Source: Methanothrix sp. (GTDB lineage Archaea > Halobacteriota > Methanosarcinia > Methanotrichales > Methanotrichaceae). From it: 9,208 nt of DNA. The notes beneath the pieces are model-generated. The model made no database searches, was not told the DNA's origin, and worked only from the letters and a program-made list of their open reading frames with translations. Position 1 is the first letter of the stretch. Each line of letters opens with the position of its first letter. Shown piece by piece: positions 6,923 to 9,208 of the stretch. The position numbers and the translations under genes are program-made. The DNA is taken from NCBI GenBank assembly GCA_028679775.1, contig JAJRAX010000212.1, positions 1 through 9,208 of the forward strand, written 5' to 3'.

Positions 6923-7858
6923 ATGGCTCTGCTAGATATAACCGATCTAAAAACTTGCTTTCCATCCCCAGACGGCCTGGTCAAAGCCGTGGACACCGTG
7001 GACCTTCATATTGACAAGGGCGAACGACTGGGTTTGATTGGTGAAACAGGTTGCGGAAAGACGGTACTGGGCTTATCAATCGTTCGCCTCTTGCAGGCTA
7101 CGACCCGCATTGATGGCCGCATACTCTATAACAACATCGATATCCTGAAGGCGTCTGATGGCAAGATGAGGCAACTGAGAGGAAGAGAAATTGCTATGAT
7201 CCTCCAAAATCCGACAACATCCTTAAACCCCGTTTTGAAGATCGGTGACCAGATTGCAGAAGCGATCTCGCTTCATCAAGGATATATGCGAAAAGAGGCA
7301 TGGTCAAAGGCAGTGGAAATGCTGGAAGCAGTAAAAATTCCTGATTCAGCCGAAAGGGCCCATCAATACCCTCATGAGCTATCTGGTGGCATGAGGGAAC
7401 GGGTCATGATCGCTATGGGACTCGCCTGCAATCCGAATTTTATAATTGCCGACGAACCTACTAAAGGGCTAGATGCTAGGACCAAGGCACAGATCATAGA
7501 CCTGATTCACGAAACGACCTCCAAGAAGGCGTTGCTTATAATCACCCATGATTTGGGAGTTGCCGGTACAATCTGTGACAGAATTGCTGTCATGTACGCA
7601 GGCGAGTTGCTAGAAGAGGCATCTTCGGATTTAATCCTAAACGATCCGCTTCATCCCTACACCAGAGGCTTCATCAATTCCTTGCCCAGCCGCGGACTTG
7701 TGCCAATCCCAGGCACAAGTCCATCACTTATTGATCCGCCTCAGGGTTGTCGATTCCATAATCGTTGTCCACAGGCTGCAAAAATCTGTTCAAAAAAACA
7801 TCCGACGCTGATGGAGATAGAAAAAGGGCATAAAGTGAGGTGTTTGTTATACAATTGA
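6923..7858 (+). CDS. nikD: Opp/Dpp/Nik-type ABC transporter ATPase, D subunit
   Basis: Cytoplasmic ATPase that powers import, 311 aa, the length of OppD/DppD rather than the shorter E. coli NikD. Walker A GETGCGKT (40-47), Q-loop Q95, signature LSGGMRER (153-160), Walker B FIIADEPT with D177 and E178, D-loop KGLD (181-184) and switch His209 are all present, so it should be active. The signature has Glu where GMRQR is usual, and ADEPTKGLD replaces ADEPTTALD. The C-terminal oligopeptide-transporter extension carries four cysteines (276, 282, 289, 307) in the C-x5-C-x6-C-x17-C pattern, which in related subunits binds an iron-sulfur cluster. ATG has only a weak AGGT upstream, in line with a leaderless or near-leaderless message. 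It overlaps the next gene. Confidence 0.9.
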   Translation: MALLDITDLKTCFPSPDGLVKAVDTVDLHIDKGERLGLIGETGCGKTVLGLSIVRLLQATTRIDGRILYNNIDILKASDGKMRQLRGREIAMILQNPTTSLNPVLKIGDQIAEAISLHQGYMRKEAWSKAVEMLEAVKIPDSAERAHQYPHELSGGMRERVMIAMGLACNPNFIIADEPTKGLDARTKAQIIDLIHETTSKKALLIITHDLGVAGTICDRIAVMYAGELLEEASSDLILNDPLHPYTRGFINSLPSRGLVPIPGTSPSLIDPPQGCRFHNRCPQAAKICSKKHPTLMEIEKGHKVRCLLYN

Positions 7859-8586
7859 TAGAAGTCTCGGACTTGAAAAAGTATTATTCTAATGGGCTGA
7901 TCAAAAAGCAATACACTCGTGCTGTTGACGGAGTCTCCTTTCATATCGAAAAAGGCGAGACCTTGGGACTAGTAGGGGAGAGCGGCTGTGGCAAGACTAC
8001 GGTTGGTAGGCTTCTTCTCCATCTGATCGAGCCTACTTCTGGAAAAATAATGTTTGACGGCATAGATCTGATCGCCTTGAAAAGAAGTGAATTACGGAAA
8101 TTACGCCCCAGAATGCAGATGATCTTCCAAGATCCGGAATCTTCGCTCAATCCCAGGATGAAAATTGGTGAGAGTATCGCCGAGCCTTTTCGTTTGGGAC
8201 TGAGAGGAAAAATCTGCACCCATGAGATCAAAAGACAGATTCAGGATCTTATAGAAATTGTCGGCCTGAATCCTGAACACGTAAATCGTTATCCATATCA
8301 GCTCAGCGGCGGCCAGAACCAAAGAGTTGTCTTGGCCAGGATCTTGGCCATAAATCCAGAATTCATCGTAGCAGATGAGCCTACAGCAGCGCTGGATGTA
8401 TCCGTTCAAGCGCAGATTCTGCATCTTATCATGAACCTGAAGAAGGATTTCGGCCTGACTATGCTCTTCATATCTCACGATTTAGAAGTCGTAAGGCACA
8501 TGAGCGATCGTATCGCTGTAATGGAGCTGGGAAGGATTGTGGCGGTTGATTCGGTTAAAATGGATGATTGCAAAAGATCGGTATGA
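7840..8586 (+). CDS. nikE: Opp/Dpp/Nik-type ABC transporter ATPase, F/E subunit, C-terminally shortened
   Basis: Second ATPase of the importer. Counting from GTG 7840 (248 aa), it has Walker A GESGCGKT (46-53), Q-loop Q97, signature LSGGQNQR (155-162), Walker B FIVADEPT with D179 and E180, and switch His213. TTG at 7855-7857 is a likely alternative start: it overlaps the nikD stop as TTGA and gives the usual beginning [11 protein letters not shown]. The protein ends about 15 residues after [12 protein letters not shown] with [11 protein letters not shown], so the tail found in OppF/DppF (HPYTxALL and the oligopeptide-transporter domain) is absent. None of the three frames contains it. The catalytic core is complete, and E. 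coli NikE also has a short tail, so the protein may still work. The end overlaps the following frame and looks like a deletion joint. Confidence 0.85.
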   Translation: MFVIQLIEVSDLKKYYSNGLIKKQYTRAVDGVSFHIEKGETLGLVGESGCGKTTVGRLLLHLIEPTSGKIMFDGIDLIALKRSELRKLRPRMQMIFQDPESSLNPRMKIGESIAEPFRLGLRGKICTHEIKRQIQDLIEIVGLNPEHVNRYPYQLSGGQNQRVVLARILAINPEFIVADEPTAALDVSVQAQILHLIMNLKKDFGLTMLFISHDLEVVRHMSDRIAVMELGRIVAVDSVKMDDCKRSV

Positions 8587-9208
8587 AGAGCGGTTGGCCT
8601 TGCAAGGTGAATATGCCCGACAGAAGACCATCGTGGATTCAGCAAATAGAACGGTAACGATAGACAAGCCTGTGGAGAAGTTAGTCCCCATAATAACCTG
8701 GGCTTACGAACCGATATTAATTTTGGGATTGAAAGATAATATTGTAGGAGTGACGACAGATACAATCACGAACTATGGCAACATGACCAAAGATATAGTC
8801 GATAAATCAATTGGCTCTTACAAAGAGCCAGATTATGAGAAAATAATTCAACTTCATCTTGACTTGGTCATAATTGGCAGAAATGCCGGGGCGAATGCCG
8901 AAGAGAAGCTTACACCCGCAGGCATACCAGTGGTATGGCTCAATTTCAACGATCCGACGACCTTCGACAAGGAGTTTAAAATTTTGGCGTCTTTGACCAA
9001 GACCGATGAAAAAGCAAACAACTTCCTCTCCTGGAAGCAAGAGAAATTGGATGCAATAACCAGCAAAACTTCAAAGATCGAAAACAGAATACGTGTTTAT
9101 CCAAACTGGTGTGATTACCCCTTGTTATCTGCATCGAACGGTTCTGGGATTCAGGAAGAAATAAAGATGGCAGGCGGCATGAACATCGCTAGTGGATTAG
9201 CTAAAACA
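8564..9208 (+). CDS. BtuF/FhuD-like periplasmic-binding protein (metal chelate/cobalamin type), runs off window, 5' end probably damaged
   Basis: Binding protein of the iron-complex/cobalamin class, normally outside the membrane, handing ligand to a BtuCD-type importer. From ATG 8564-8566 the frame stays open to the window edge (215 codons). [20 protein letters not shown] is the typical first strand pair, followed by [18 protein letters not shown], a [20 protein letters not shown] motif, [11 protein letters not shown] and an AGGMNIA segment near the edge, all as in the family. No signal peptide or lipobox precedes it: the start reads [20 protein letters not shown], which is hydrophilic, and no Shine-Dalgarno is visible. 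The frame overlaps the end of nikE by 23 bp in the +1 frame. Upstream the frame is open only to about 8522 and offers no signal sequence either. It is probably the body of a gene whose start was lost. Confidence 0.75.
   Translation, partial: MIAKDRYEERLALQGEYARQKTIVDSANRTVTIDKPVEKLVPIITWAYEPILILGLKDNIVGVTTDTITNYGNMTKDIVDKSIGSYKEPDYEKIIQLHLDLVIIGRNAGANAEEKLTPAGIPVVWLNFNDPTTFDKEFKILASLTKTDEKANNFLSWKQEKLDAITSKTSKIENRIRVYPNWCDYPLLSASNGSGIQEEIKMAGGMNIASGLAKT

Noticed and set aside
8101..8478. Minus-strand frame of 125 codons inside nikE
   Set aside because: Fully antisense to the ATPase core with its Walker B and signature motifs; a shadow frame.
8475..8765. Minus-strand frames over the nikE/binding protein joint
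   Set aside because: They oppose two recognisable coding regions and show no domain of their own, so they do not explain the joint.
1..9208. CRISPR arrays, tRNA or rRNA genes, insertion sequences
   Set aside because: No regularly spaced repeats, tRNA-like cloverleaf, rRNA stretch, transposase motif or terminal inverted repeats were noticed on reading both strands.

Overview
The window most likely comes from a euryarchaeal methanogen, probably related to Methanosarcinales. This is an inference from three things. Gene upstream regions carry archaeal TATA-like boxes (TTTAATAT, ATTTAAAAAG). Shine-Dalgarno sites are mixed with TTG and GTG starts. The protein families fit: an Opp/Nik-type transporter with stand-alone SAM methyltransferases, and a BtuF-like metal-chelate binding protein of the type common in methanogens. 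Coding DNA is of medium GC, while the gaps are strongly AT-rich.

Layout. At 1-841 (+) lies the 3' part of an M13 (neprilysin/PepO-type) metallopeptidase gene, broken by a nonsense codon and a one-base frameshift. At 978-1802 (-) is a class I SAM methyltransferase (MT1). A 622-bp AT-rich gap (1803-2424) holds only promoter-like sequence and scraps of a decayed small gene. From 6752 down to 2425 (-) runs a gene string: a second SAM methyltransferase (MT2), a family 5 solute-binding protein, and two Opp/Nik-type permeases. A 170-bp divergent control region (6753-6922) carries three copies of TTTAATAT and a 17-bp direct repeat with a 20-bp period. On the + strand follow the two ATPases of the same transporter (6923-7858 and 7840-8586), then a BtuF/FhuD-like periplasmic-binding protein that runs off the window edge.

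How the genes work together. Binding protein, two permeases and two ATPases together make one complete peptide/nickel-type ABC importer, split over two divergent transcripts that share one control region. A methyltransferase lies at the head of the permease transcript and another lies beyond its tail. A metal-chelate binding protein sits behind the ATPases. Uptake of a metal-bound or otherwise modified small molecule is a reasonable guess, but the sequence does not fix the substrate.

Signs of decay or rearrangement occur in three places: the M13 pseudogene, the remnant in the 1.8-2.4 kb gap, and the junction at about 8.55-8.63 kb. At that junction the second ATPase has lost its usual C-terminal tail and the following binding protein has no signal peptide.
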